Origin: Nodosilinea sp. WJT8-NPBG4
Lineage (GTDB): Bacteria; Cyanobacteriota; Cyanobacteriia; Phormidesmidales; Phormidesmidaceae
Assembly (NCBI GenBank): GCA_019359285.1
Contig: JAHHHQ010000025.1
Location: forward strand, 224,386-288,385
DNA: 64,000 nucleotides
Direction of reading: 5' to 3'
Part shown: positions 41,923 to 50,842 of the stretch, piece by piece
How positions within the stretch are numbered: position 1 is the stretch's first letter
How the letters are laid out: the number at the start of each line of letters is the position of its first letter
Translations under genes and position numbers: made by a program
The notes under the pieces: generated by a model
What the model was told of the DNA's origin: nothing
What the model saw: the letters and a program-made list of their open reading frames with translations, nothing else
The model's database searches: none

Positions 41923-42993
41923 TTAGCTGAGAGGCGCAGTCTGCAGCGATGGCTCTACTGCGCTGGCCAGCTTTCGCAGCATGGCGGCGGTGGTGTCGAA
42001 GTCAACACAGGCATCGGTGATGCTCTGACCGTAGGTGAGCTGCCGCAAATTGTCGGGGATAGATTGACTGCCTGCCTTCAAGTGACTCTCAATCATCACC
42101 CCGAGAATGTGGCGTGAGCCGTCGCGCACCTGGGCGGCAATGTCGTCTAGCACGTTGGTTTGGCGATTGTGGTCTTTGTTGGCGTTGGCGTGGCTGCAAT
42201 CGACCATCATGCGGTGGTTGAGCTTGAGCTTGGCCATTTCTTCGGCGGCTTTGACCACATGGTCGGCACTAAAGTTGGGGCCATCTTTGCCGCCCCGCAG
42301 TACTAGATGCCCGTCGGGGTTGCCGGTCGTGGTGACAATGCTGGCCAGACCGCTCTGGTTAATGCCCAAAAAGTGGTGGGGACGGCTGGCGGCGACCATG
42401 GCATTCATGGCGGCCTGTAGGCTGCCATCGGTGCTGTTCTTAAAGCCAATGGGCATCGAAAGGCCCGAGGCCATCTCGCGGTGAGTCTGGCTTTCGGTGG
42501 TGCGGGCGCCGATCGCAGTCCAGGCAATCAGGTCAGCAATGTACTGTGGCGTCACCGGGTCAAGTAGCTCGGTGGCGGCGGGCAGTCCCAGGTGGGCCAG
42601 GTCGAGCAGCAGCTTGCGGGCTAGGCGCAAGCCGGTATTAATGTCGTAGCTGCCGTCGAGGTGGGGGTCGTTGATCAGGCCCTTCCAGCCCACGTTGGTG
42701 CGGGGTTTTTCAAAATAGACCCGCATGATGATTTCGAGCTGACCCGACAGCTCATGGCGCAGATTGGCCAGCTTTTGGCCATATTCGTAGGCGGCGTCAA
42801 TGTCGTGTACCGAGCAGGGACCAACGATGACTAGCAATCGGCGGTCTTCATTGTAGAGAATGTGGCGAATGCGATCGCGCGCCTCAGCCACTAGCGTTGC
42901 CGCCTCTGCCGACATCGGAAACTCGTGGTGCAGCAGCGCTGGGCTGACTAGAGGGCGAGTCTCAACAACGTGAAGATCCTGGGTTTGGTGCAT
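41923..42993 (-). CDS. aroF: 3-deoxy-7-phosphoheptulonate (DAHP) synthase, class I
   Basis: First step of the shikimate pathway: phosphoenolpyruvate plus erythrose 4-phosphate. The 356-residue protein matches the AroF/G/H type: VIVGPCSVHDIDAAYEYG, MRVYFEKPRTNVGWKGLINDP, GARTTESQTHREMASGLSMP, GFKNSTDGSLQAAMNAM, VLRGGKDGPNF and VDCSHANANKDHNRQ, which supply the metal Cys, His, Glu and Asp. The isoenzyme letter, and so the feedback inhibitor, cannot be assigned by eye. Confidence 0.93.
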   Translation of the reverse strand: MHQTQDLHVVETRPLVSPALLHHEFPMSAEAATLVAEARDRIRHILYNEDRRLLVIVGPCSVHDIDAAYEYGQKLANLRHELSGQLEIIMRVYFEKPRTNVGWKGLINDPHLDGSYDINTGLRLARKLLLDLAHLGLPAATELLDPVTPQYIADLIAWTAIGARTTESQTHREMASGLSMPIGFKNSTDGSLQAAMNAMVAASRPHHFLGINQSGLASIVTTTGNPDGHLVLRGGKDGPNFSADHVVKAAEEMAKLKLNHRMMVDCSHANANKDHNRQTNVLDDIAAQVRDGSRHILGVMIESHLKAGSQSIPDNLRQLTYGQSITDACVDFDTTAAMLRKLASAVEPSLQTAPLS

Positions 42994-43093
42994 TGAATTT
43001 TTGGCCTAATAAATATCGGCTCCACCCCGGAGCCGCCAATAAAATGGTAGCTTACCTTACCTCCCGGAGGAGTTATGACCCGGAGATGAGTTT

Positions 43094-43579
43094 TTAACCA
43101 ACCGTGATTTCGGCAGGCTCTTCAGCGGGAGCACCTAGGGCTGGCAGCATCTCAATTTCGGCACTGTTATAGAGCACCATTGTAGTGGAGGCGTTTTCTT
43201 CAAAGCCAATGCGCTTGTAGAACCCCTGCTGGTGAGTCGTCATCAGGTATACTCGCTCAACCCGGCTCATGTGGGGATGGGCTACCAGGGTTTCCACTAG
43301 CCTGCGGCCCAGCCCGCCGCCCTGGTAGTCGGGCGAGATGACCACATCCCAAATGGTGGCCCGAAACACCCCATCGGAGGTAGCGCGGGCAAAGCCAATT
43401 AGCGCAGCGCCATCCCAGGCGGTAACAACGGGGTAGCTATGGGCGATCGCCGTTTCCATATCGTCCCGTGTGCGATCTTTGGCCCAAAACGCCGCTGTCC
43501 GAAACAGCCTCACCAGCTGGTCTAAATCAGCGGTAGAAAACCGATTAGCGTACTTGAACTGAATAGCGCTGCAATCCAT
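43094..43579 (-). CDS. GNAT-family N-acetyltransferase
   Basis: From the ATG at 43579 the product is 161 residues (a GTG at 43594 would add five). The acetyl-CoA loop is VVISPDYQGGGLGRRLVETLV, followed by VYLMTTHQQGFYKRIGFE, typical of GNAT motifs A and B. Residues around FRTAAFWAKDRTRDDMETAI suggest a small-molecule acetyltransferase, but the substrate is unknown. The acidic Pro/Glu tail (PAEEPAEITVG) is unusual. Confidence 0.82.
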   Translation of the reverse strand: MDCSAIQFKYANRFSTADLDQLVRLFRTAAFWAKDRTRDDMETAIAHSYPVVTAWDGAALIGFARATSDGVFRATIWDVVISPDYQGGGLGRRLVETLVAHPHMSRVERVYLMTTHQQGFYKRIGFEENASTTMVLYNSAEIEMLPALGAPAEEPAEITVG

Positions 43580-43952
43580 CGGCAACCTGCTCACATCCCA
43601 ATTAGGGCTAAGGTTCAGTGGGTTAGCTTAATCGCAAAAAATACGTTGGTTCTGTCGCTTAGCTAGCGAACAACCCCCTGCCAGGGTAGACAACTCACAG
43701 CAGAATCAAGATCTACCGGCTTATATATTTGCGGGAGCAAAGTCGAGGGTGCGCCCAGCGCTATGCTCTTCAGACAGAATAAACAGAATTTTTGAATAAC
43801 GGTATACCAAAACTCGAATTCTCTTGACATTGCCAAGAAGCCCTGACAACTGCATGCAGAAGGGGTTTCGGGAACGGTTCAAGGTTCAAGGGGGCTCCTT
43901 AGACCCTATACCCTAAACCTTAGACCCTATACCTATAACCCAAACCCCTCAA
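43580..43952. other. Intergenic region with a purine/pyrimidine bipartite spacer
   Basis: No gene. At 43,868-43,950 the sequence GGTTCAAGGTTCAAGGGGG is followed by repeats of the type CCTTAGACCCTATACC and CCCTAAACCTTAGACCC, the same bipartite composition seen at 20,640-20,790. It abuts the end of the CPBP gene. Confidence 0.45.
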
Positions 43953-44561
43953 TCACGCTGTCGAGCTCTGCTGACGCAGCTTCCACACGACGCTAGAGAC
44001 CAAGTTCGTCACCGTATGCGCCACGATCGGCACGAGCAGGTTACCTGTCAGCACCGCTCCGATCGCTAACACCAGACCAATAGCTGTGGCCCACACTACG
44101 TAGGTCCACTGCTGCAAACTGCTGAGGTGCAGCACCCCAAAGCTGGCCGCCGACACGACGATGCCCAGGGTGTTCATGCCGATGGCGGGCAGCATCACTC
44201 CCCGAAACAGTAGTTCTTCGCTTAGCCCCGGCAGTAGCCCCAGCCAGATTAGGTCGGGCCATTGCAAAGGCTGAAGCACTAGAGTCAGGTAGGTGTCAGC
44301 ACTTTGGCGATAGGCGGGCCACAGGCGATAGACCAAGCCGCTAGCCAGGGTGATTGCTAACCCCAAGCCCACTCCCAACAGGCCATCTGCCCAAGTCAGC
44401 TGCACCGGCATGAGTTCTGCCGGGTCAAAGTACAGCCAGGCTTTGGAAATCAGCAGCAGCACCACCGCTGTGACGCCCATCGCCACCAGCACCTGCACTC
44501 GGGTCAGGGGCTCAAGCTGGGGATCGGGCTGCGGGTCTGGGTTTGGGGGCGGCTGGGTCAC
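43953..44561 (-). CDS. CPBP (CaaX/Abi) family intramembrane metalloprotease
   Basis: A 202-residue membrane protein with a Pro-rich cytosolic N-terminus, about six spans, and the glutamyl endopeptidase motifs LSEELLFRGVMLPAIG (EExxxR), FGVLHLSSLQ (FxxxH) and a late IVAHTVTNL (HxxxN). These match the CPBP family, which includes bacteriocin self-immunity and prenyl-protein-processing relatives. The start is a GTG at 44561. The target protein is unknown. Confidence 0.87.
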   Translation of the reverse strand: MTQPPPNPDPQPDPQLEPLTRVQVLVAMGVTAVVLLLISKAWLYFDPAELMPVQLTWADGLLGVGLGLAITLASGLVYRLWPAYRQSADTYLTLVLQPLQWPDLIWLGLLPGLSEELLFRGVMLPAIGMNTLGIVVSAASFGVLHLSSLQQWTYVVWATAIGLVLAIGAVLTGNLLVPIVAHTVTNLVSSVVWKLRQQSSTA

Positions 44562-44727
44562 AGAGATCTCAACGCTGAGGGCATTGTTATCTTAACGAAG
44601 CGATCGCAGAAACTCGTTTTAATTGATCGGCCACAAGACATGAGCTTACGGGTTGCATTCTGCTGTACACGGCGATCGCTGAACGGCTTCCTTTCGCTGT
44701 CGCCGGTGTGGGCTAGGCGCTCCACAG

Positions 44728-46899
44728 CTATGAGTTAGGGGCTGTAGGGTCTTCATTGTCCTGGGTGGACGGCGTTTTGATGAAGGGCCAGGTGAAGTAG
44801 AATGTCGTACCTTCGCCCACGGCAGAAGTGAGCCACACGCGGCCGTTTTCGGCTTCAACGATTTTTTTGACCACCGCTAGGCCGACGCCAGTGCTTTCAA
44901 AGTCATCGCGGGCCTTGAGGGTTTGAAAGATGGTAAAAATTTTGTCGTGATACTGAGGGGCAATGCCGGGGCCGTCGTCAGCGATCGCAAATTCGAGCCA
45001 TTGGCCCTGGTCTTGCCAGGTGATGCGCACGGTGCCGCGATTGCCCTCCGGGCAGGCTTCGCCAGCGCAGTGGTGGTGCTTGATGGCGTTGTTGATCAGG
45101 TTGGCAAATACTTGCCCCAGAGCCGTTTTGTGGCTATAGAGGGTGGGCAGATCGGTTGGCACCTCTACCTTAAACTGCTCCGGCGGGTCGAGAGAATCGA
45201 TCACGTTGTCTAGCAGCTGATTGAGGTTTACGGCCACCATGCTGCGCTGGCGACGGCCCACCCGCGAATATTCCAGCAGGCCGTTGATCAGGCCCTCCAT
45301 CCGCTGGACGCGACTGCGCAACAGCTCGAGCTGACGGCGGTTTTCGGCTGGGATTTGCCCCTCCAAATCTTCGCCGATCCAGTCGGCTAAGTTAGAGATC
45401 GCCCGCAACGGTGCCTTCAGATCGTGGGAAGCCACGTAGGCAAACTGATCCAGCTCAGCATTGCGCTGTTCTAGCATGGCGGTGGTGTGGGCCAGCATCA
45501 GGTTGGTGTTGGCCATCTCGTCAGCTCGACGCAGCAGCTCTTCTTGGGCCGCTTTGCGGTCTTCAATATCTTCGACGATGGCAATGAACGCTGAGGGGCA
45601 GTCGGCCGCGTCGCTTTCGACCGATGCGGTAACCAGTGTCCAGAGGGGAGTACCATCCTTGCGGAGGTAGCGTTTCTCAAACTGGCAGGGGGTGTGCTCG
45701 GTGAGTAGCTGGTGGTAGTAATACTCATCTTGCTGGCGATCGCCCTCATAGGTGATCGATTGAAAGGAGCGACTGATTAACTCCTCGGGCCGATAGCCCA
45801 AAATATCGCAGAACTTTTGGTTGACCTGAATCCAGTGCCCTTGCCAATCAAGGCGGGCCATGCCCACTGCCGCCTGCTCAAAGACAGCCCGAAACCGTCG
45901 TTCACTGGCCCGCAAATCGAGCTCGGCCTGCTTAGCGACCGTGATATCTTGCACTACGCCTACCAGGCGCTGGGCGTGTCCATCTTTAACCGATACCACT
46001 CGACCATAGGCGCTGACCCAGTGCCAGCTGCCGTCGGGCCAGTGCATGCGATACTGCCCCACAAACTCGGCTTGACTGGCGATCGCATCATCCACCAACG
46101 CTTGGATTTCCGGCAAATCCTGCGGGTGCACCCGCTCAGCCCAAACCTCAGCGGTGGGGGAAACTGTGCCAGGCTCAAAGCCCATAATTCGCTCAGTCTG
46201 CGGCGACCAAAATTGAGTGTTGGTGTCGAGCTGCCAATCCCAAGAGCCCATCTGGGCGGCACTGAGGGCCAAATTGAGGCGCTCCGCCGTCTCTTGCAGG
46301 TTGGTAGTGGTTCTTTGCAGGGTGACGCGAGCCTGGCGTTCTTGCTCTAGCAGCGTTTCGATCTGCTGATTCGCCTCTTCGAGCTGGGCGGTGCGACGCT
46401 GCACCCGGTCTTCTAGGGTTTGGTTGAGCTGGCGCACCTCCTGCTCGGCGGTGCGCAGGCTGGCTTCGGCTTGCTTGCGATCGCCAATCTCATCCTGTAG
46501 CGCCCGATTCATATCCATGAGCTGCGTGGCATTGGGCAGGGCCAGCGCCTGCGGCAGCCGAGGCACCAGCTCTAACGCCGTGGCTAGCGATACCAGCGCC
46601 GTCAGGGCCTTCACCGTCCCCGACACCCAGTAGGTGGGAAACCACAGCGTCCACACCGCGAGCAGGTGGGTGGCACCGCAGGCGGCAATGAAGGTCGCAA
46701 ACAGCCAAAACAGAGGTCTAAAGGGAACGTCGGGCCGCCGCTGCACAAAGTAAATCAAGGCTCCCGCAATCATCCAGTACGACAGCGCAATCAGCGCGTC
46801 TGATAACAGGTGCAGCCACACCAGAACAGGCTGCCACAGATAGCAGTGCCCATGGGGAATATATGGCCCCAATCGCAAAGACTGCCAGTACTCAACCAT
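44728..46899 (-). CDS. Ethylene-receptor-like PAS-PAS sensor histidine kinase
   Basis: A 723-residue hybrid of a plant-type ethylene-binding membrane domain and a kinase. Three spans in residues 20-118 carry SDALIALSYWMI and FIAACGATHLLAVWTLW. ETR1 residues Asp25, Tyr32, Ile35, Ile62, Cys65 and His69 all correspond at a constant offset of nine (Asp34, Tyr41, Ile44, Ile71, Cys74, His78), including the copper ligands. Then follow a coiled coil (about 130-205), two PAS domains (about 205-325 and 330-450), the H box SHDLKAPLR and an HATPase domain (NLINNAIKH, DDGPGIAP, STGVGLAVVKK). It is divergent from a NarL-type regulator. Synechocystis Etr1 is the precedent; ethylene binding is inferred. Confidence 0.85.
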   Translation of the reverse strand: MVEYWQSLRLGPYIPHGHCYLWQPVLVWLHLLSDALIALSYWMIAGALIYFVQRRPDVPFRPLFWLFATFIAACGATHLLAVWTLWFPTYWVSGTVKALTALVSLATALELVPRLPQALALPNATQLMDMNRALQDEIGDRKQAEASLRTAEQEVRQLNQTLEDRVQRRTAQLEEANQQIETLLEQERQARVTLQRTTTNLQETAERLNLALSAAQMGSWDWQLDTNTQFWSPQTERIMGFEPGTVSPTAEVWAERVHPQDLPEIQALVDDAIASQAEFVGQYRMHWPDGSWHWVSAYGRVVSVKDGHAQRLVGVVQDITVAKQAELDLRASERRFRAVFEQAAVGMARLDWQGHWIQVNQKFCDILGYRPEELISRSFQSITYEGDRQQDEYYYHQLLTEHTPCQFEKRYLRKDGTPLWTLVTASVESDAADCPSAFIAIVEDIEDRKAAQEELLRRADEMANTNLMLAHTTAMLEQRNAELDQFAYVASHDLKAPLRAISNLADWIGEDLEGQIPAENRRQLELLRSRVQRMEGLINGLLEYSRVGRRQRSMVAVNLNQLLDNVIDSLDPPEQFKVEVPTDLPTLYSHKTALGQVFANLINNAIKHHHCAGEACPEGNRGTVRITWQDQGQWLEFAIADDGPGIAPQYHDKIFTIFQTLKARDDFESTGVGLAVVKKIVEAENGRVWLTSAVGEGTTFYFTWPFIKTPSTQDNEDPTAPNS
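45037..45068. repeat. 32-base palindromic element inside the kinase gene
   Basis: Starts GCGATTGCCC and ends CCAGCGC, with an internal GCCC/GGGC pair. It is the same length as, and similar in layout to, the elements at 27,582 and 32,421. It encodes CAGEACPEGNRG between NNAIKHHH and TVRITWQ, where related kinases have a short direct link, so it appears to be an in-frame insertion. Confidence 0.45.
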
Positions 46900-47116
46900 G
46901 GCCCTATCCCTATCGTGAGAGGTATTGATTTGGCCGATGATTTTGACTCACCGCCCTTTGACAGAGCAAAGTCTGTCTGGGGATATAGCCCCTGCCGAAC
47001 CTAGGTATGCCTAGGGGTATGTGCTGATACCTTATAGTTAGTCCATAATCATGGCACTCTGGGCGAAGACGAGCCGCCCGCAACCGTTTCTAATGCCTCG
47101 TTTAGGAGGCCATCTA

Positions 47117-47833
47117 ATGACAGACATTCGCATTGTACTCATTGAAGACCACGACCTTACTCGACTAGGCCTCAAGGCAGCCCTGCAGCGGGTACCCGAC
47201 ATGACGGTTGTGGGCGAAGCCGCCAACGGTGCTCGCGGGTTGAGCCTGCTTGAGAGCGAGCGACCCGACATTGCCATCGTCGATATTGGCCTGCCCGACA
47301 TTGACGGCATTGAGCTGGTAGAGCGCCTGCGCCAGAGCCAGAGCGGCCTTGAGGGCGACCCTACCCGCGTGCTGATGCTCACCATGCACGACAGCGAAGC
47401 CGCCGTCATGGCTGCCTTTGCCGCCGGCGCTGACTCCTACTGCATGAAGCAGACCGAGCTTGACGACTTGATTGTGGCGGTTCGTGAGACCCACGAAGGG
47501 AATTCCTGGATTGACCCTGCTGTGGCCAGTGTGGTGCTGCGCCAGGTGCGCAAAACCCCTGCAGGGGCTATGGCAATTGGCAATCGCACTGTCTCCATTG
47601 AGGCGATCGAGCCTGAGTTTGAGCAAATTTTAGAATCCTACCCGCTGACCGAGCGTGAACTAGAGATTTTAGAACTGATTGTGGGTGGGTGCAGCAATGC
47701 TGAAATTGCTGAGCGCTCCTACATCACCGTTGGCACGGTTAAGACCCACGTGCGCAGCATTCTCAATAAGTTAGGGGTAGACGATCGCACAAAAGCTGCC
47801 GTCCGCGCCCTGCGATCGGGGCTTGTAACCTAG
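47117..47833 (+). CDS. NarL/FixJ-family response regulator
   Basis: A 238-residue regulator. An ideal TAGGAGG precedes the ATG at 47117. The receiver domain has VLIEDHD (acidic pocket), the phosphoacceptor in IAIVDIGLPD, LMLTMHD and the conserved Lys in YCMKQTELDD. The C-terminal LuxR-type helix-turn-helix is LTERELEILELIVGGCSNAEIA, then TVGTVKTHVRSILNKLGVDDRT. It is divergent from the ethylene-receptor-like kinase, its probable partner by position. Confidence 0.92.
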   Translation: MTDIRIVLIEDHDLTRLGLKAALQRVPDMTVVGEAANGARGLSLLESERPDIAIVDIGLPDIDGIELVERLRQSQSGLEGDPTRVLMLTMHDSEAAVMAAFAAGADSYCMKQTELDDLIVAVRETHEGNSWIDPAVASVVLRQVRKTPAGAMAIGNRTVSIEAIEPEFEQILESYPLTERELEILELIVGGCSNAEIAERSYITVGTVKTHVRSILNKLGVDDRTKAAVRALRSGLVT

Positions 47834-47951
47834 GTAGCGCCCCTGGGCATGCCCGGTACCTTTAGCAAATTGAGACCTGCTTTAATAGTTTTACAGTTGG
47901 CTATACCCTTGAAGCAAGGCCTACAGCCAACTGTCAACTCTAAAGCACTCT

Positions 47952-48347
47952 ATGGACACCACCCCTTCTACTCTGCTACCCACGGCTGGTCAGATTCAGC
48001 GGCACTTAACTCAGCAATTCCAGCGGCTGTACCGTGAACAGCTTAACCATGCGATCGGCAAAATCACCTGTCAGCTAATCGATGAAAAGCTGCTGCTAGT
48101 GTTTGAAGATTCGGTGACCAAGCCCGAACAGCTGCTGGTTGAAACTGGAGATACAGCCCTTGCCGAACAGGTGCGGGCTGACCTAGTGACGGCTCTGCGC
48201 CCTCAGATCATCGAAATTACTGAGCAGGCCCTCGATCGCAAGGTAGTCGATATTTTGACCGATGCAACCCTGGAGACAGGACGCACCGGCATCGTGATGA
48301 TTTTGTCTGGCCCGCCTAATGTTCGCCCTGCTACCAAGGCGTCTTAG
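47952..48347 (+). CDS. DUF2294 domain protein
   Basis: A 131-residue protein of the DUF2294 family: QIQRHLTQQFQRLYREQLNHAIGKITCQLI, then VFEDSVTKPEQLLVETGD and a C-terminal ALDRKVVDILTDATLETGRTGIVMILSG. The family is found in cyanobacteria and Firmicutes, and its biochemical role is unknown. It is convergent with the CheY-like gene with a six-base gap. Confidence 0.8.
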   Translation: MDTTPSTLLPTAGQIQRHLTQQFQRLYREQLNHAIGKITCQLIDEKLLLVFEDSVTKPEQLLVETGDTALAEQVRADLVTALRPQIIEITEQALDRKVVDILTDATLETGRTGIVMILSGPPNVRPATKAS

Positions 48348-48353
48348 CTCTGC

Positions 48354-48782
48354 TCAGCCAACGGGCTGTCCTAGGCCGATGAAGCGACTGACGAGCTGTT
48401 CGACAGACTGCACCAAAAAGGGTTTGCTAATGTAGTCGTCGAACCCAGCCGCTAAAATCTTGCGTCGGTTGTCGCTACCCGCTAAGGCAGTCACGGCCAC
48501 CACCGGAATATCTTGGGTATTGCCGTCAGCTCGCAGCTGACGCAGCAAGCTGTAGCCATCCACCTCAGGCAGGTGGATGTCGGACAGGATTAAACTTGGA
48601 TGATGTTGCTTCGCCGCCATCAGAGCGGCTAAGCCATCGGCAACAAAGCAGACCTGGCAAGATAGCTGCTCTAGAATGTAGGCCATCAGCGTGAGGCTAT
48701 CATCATCGTCGTCAACAACTAGCACCAGGGGTACTTGAGACTGTACAGGGTTTGACTCAGTAGCTGTTGTTTGTACAACCAC
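48354..48782 (-). CDS. Stand-alone receiver-domain response regulator (CheY-like)
   Basis: A 142-residue receiver domain without an output domain: VLVVDDDDDSL (acidic pocket), the phosphoacceptor Asp in LILSDIHLPEVDG, VAVTALAG and the conserved Lys in YISKPFL. The start is a GTG supported by AAGGAGATAG. Such single receivers relay phosphate to a partner kinase or bind a target protein. The histidine kinase gene 1.5 kb away is a possible source of phosphate, though this is only proximity. Confidence 0.9.
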   Translation of the reverse strand: MVVQTTATESNPVQSQVPLVLVVDDDDDSLTLMAYILEQLSCQVCFVADGLAALMAAKQHHPSLILSDIHLPEVDGYSLLRQLRADGNTQDIPVVAVTALAGSDNRRKILAAGFDDYISKPFLVQSVEQLVSRFIGLGQPVG

Positions 48783-49201
48783 AGGACTATCTCCTTGTTA
48801 GGGCCTAAAGGTGCAAACTAGTCGACACTAGAAGCTGCTAGAGAGGCATTCCGTTCGTGGTCAACAGAGCACGTAAAGGGATTGGCTTAGTGAGTAGTTT
48901 GAGGTCTGCTCAAAACCTAGCCTACGAAATCTGGAGGCGAGGGGTAGCAGAGCTGGGGAAATTGAAAAACTTTTGTTTTTCTTAATCTTTGAGCCATCTT
49001 AACACAGCCATTTTATGGATACAGCTTTCAACAACAATTAATTTTTTGGCAACAGAGGTTAACAGTTGCATAGGCTACTGAGCCGACGCCGCCTCGCTCT
49101 GCCCCTCTACAAGCAGTGCGACTCGGCTTCAATTCGGCAGGTTTGTTAGACTGTGAAGGTTCCAATGGGACGATCCCTCACCCCACCAAGGATTCACTGG
49201 C
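48783..49201. other. Intergenic region upstream of tldD
   Basis: AT-rich in its middle (48,960-49,050), otherwise unremarkable. No gene, strong hairpin or repeat is recognised; it must hold the promoters of the CheY-like gene (leftward) and tldD (rightward). Confidence 0.3.
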
Positions 49202-50686
49202 ATGACGGTTGCACCCTTCCCAACCCCGCTGCTCAAGACCAATGACCTGCTCCAGCGGGACTATGCTGCCCCTCGCGATCGCTTCGACAGCGCCTGGGAG
49301 GCCACCCTATCGACTCTGCTCGGGTTAGGTCGCGCCGCTGGGGCCGACTTCGTTGAATTTTTTCTAGAGCGCAATAACTACATTAGCTGCCAGGCTGAAG
49401 ACGACGCCATCACCAGCCTGTCGCCCCGCTTGGTAACCGGAGCCGGGGTGCGCGTGTTTCGCGGCCAGGCCGACTGCTACGTCAGCACCAACGACCTCAC
49501 CTTTAATGGCCTCAAGGCTGCCCTCGACAAAGCCCTCGCTATTATGGGGCTCACCCTGCCCGGTCCCCACACCAACCTGGCCGAAATTAACCTGGAGCTG
49601 CTGCGCGACTACGCTACTGCCAAAGGCAAAGACAACTGGCTGGGCCAGTGCAGCTCGATGCAGGAAATGGGCGACGTGCTGCTGGCCGCCAACGGTGCTC
49701 TGGGCCAAAAGGCTAGTCACGTGCAGTCGCGCCGCGCCGTCTACTTCCGCGATTGGCAAGAGGTGCTGGTGGCCGCCAGCGACGGCACTTTTGCCCGCGA
49801 CATTCGCCTCACCCAGTCAGTGGGCTACAACCTGCTGTGCGCCGACGGCGAGCACCGCTCTTCCATTGGTCAGCGGGCGGGTGACACCAGTGACCCGGCC
49901 TTTTTGCGCCAGTGGGATTACTCCACCGCCGCCGCCGATGTGGCCGAATCTGCCGGCAAGATGCTCTACGCCGATTACGTCGAGTCGGGCAGCTATCCGG
50001 TGATTATGGCCAACAAGTTTGGCGGCGTGATCTTCCACGAAGCCTGCGGACACCTGCTGGAGACCACCCAGATTGAACGGGGCACCACCCCCTTCATCGA
50101 CAAAAAGGGCCAGAAGATCGCCCACGAAAATCTCACTGCCTGGGATGAAGGGCTGACGACTGACGCCTTTGGCACCATTGATATGGACGACGAGGGCATG
50201 CCCGCCCAGCGCACCCTGCTGATCGAGAACGGCGTTCTAAAGAACTTTTTGAGCGATCGCGCCGGCTCTATGCGCACTGGCCACCCCCGCACCGGCAGCG
50301 GTCGCCGTCAGGGCTTTACCTACGCTGCCGCCAGCCGCATGCGCAACACCTACATCGCCCCCGGCGACTATTCGGTAGAGGAGTTGTTCGCCTCGGTAGA
50401 AAAAGGCATCTACTGCAAGCAGATGGGCGGCGGTAGCGTTGGCCCCACCGGCCAGTTCAACTTTGCCGTATCCGAAGCCTACCTAATCGAAAACGGCCAA
50501 ATCACCAAACCCCTCAAGGGCGCGACCCTGATCGGCGAGGCCACCGAGATCATGGACAAAATCTCCATGTGCTCCAACGATCTAGATCTCGCAGCGGGCT
50601 TCTGCGGCTCGATCAGCGGCAGCATCTACGTCACCGTGGGGCAGCCGCACTTGAAGGTTGACTCGATTACCGTCGGTGGACGCTAG
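49202..50686 (+). CDS. tldD: TldD-type metallopeptidase subunit
   Basis: A 494-residue subunit of the TldD/TldE heterodimeric zinc peptidase that degrades unfolded peptides and matures some ribosomal peptides. The metal site is HEACGH (His279, Glu280, His284), and the fourth ligand Cys is likely in the region [31 protein letters not shown] and [15 protein letters not shown] also fit the family. tldE follows after 156 bases. Confidence 0.93.
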   Translation: MTVAPFPTPLLKTNDLLQRDYAAPRDRFDSAWEATLSTLLGLGRAAGADFVEFFLERNNYISCQAEDDAITSLSPRLVTGAGVRVFRGQADCYVSTNDLTFNGLKAALDKALAIMGLTLPGPHTNLAEINLELLRDYATAKGKDNWLGQCSSMQEMGDVLLAANGALGQKASHVQSRRAVYFRDWQEVLVAASDGTFARDIRLTQSVGYNLLCADGEHRSSIGQRAGDTSDPAFLRQWDYSTAAADVAESAGKMLYADYVESGSYPVIMANKFGGVIFHEACGHLLETTQIERGTTPFIDKKGQKIAHENLTAWDEGLTTDAFGTIDMDDEGMPAQRTLLIENGVLKNFLSDRAGSMRTGHPRTGSGRRQGFTYAAASRMRNTYIAPGDYSVEELFASVEKGIYCKQMGGGSVGPTGQFNFAVSEAYLIENGQITKPLKGATLIGEATEIMDKISMCSNDLDLAAGFCGSISGSIYVTVGQPHLKVDSITVGGR

Positions 50687-50842
50687 GGGAGTGGATGAGT
50701 GAAGGGGGTAGAGGGTGGATGGGTTGGGCAAGCTGCCAAAGCCATCCACTTATCCTAGTTAAACGGTTTCCTCCTTCACCTATCCATCCACCCATCCACC
50801 CTTTACCCATCCACCCATCCACCCATCCACTCTTTTTCCCAT
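50687..50842. repeat. Purine/pyrimidine spacer between tldD and tldE
   Basis: A G/A-rich arm (GAGTGGATGAGTGAAGGGGG and GGGTGGATGGG, 50,692-50,733) is followed by a C-rich arm with tandem CCCATCCA octamers (50,783-50,832). The arms are imperfect complements. The layout repeats that between sodN and sodX: again two functionally paired genes in the same direction. Confidence 0.6.
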
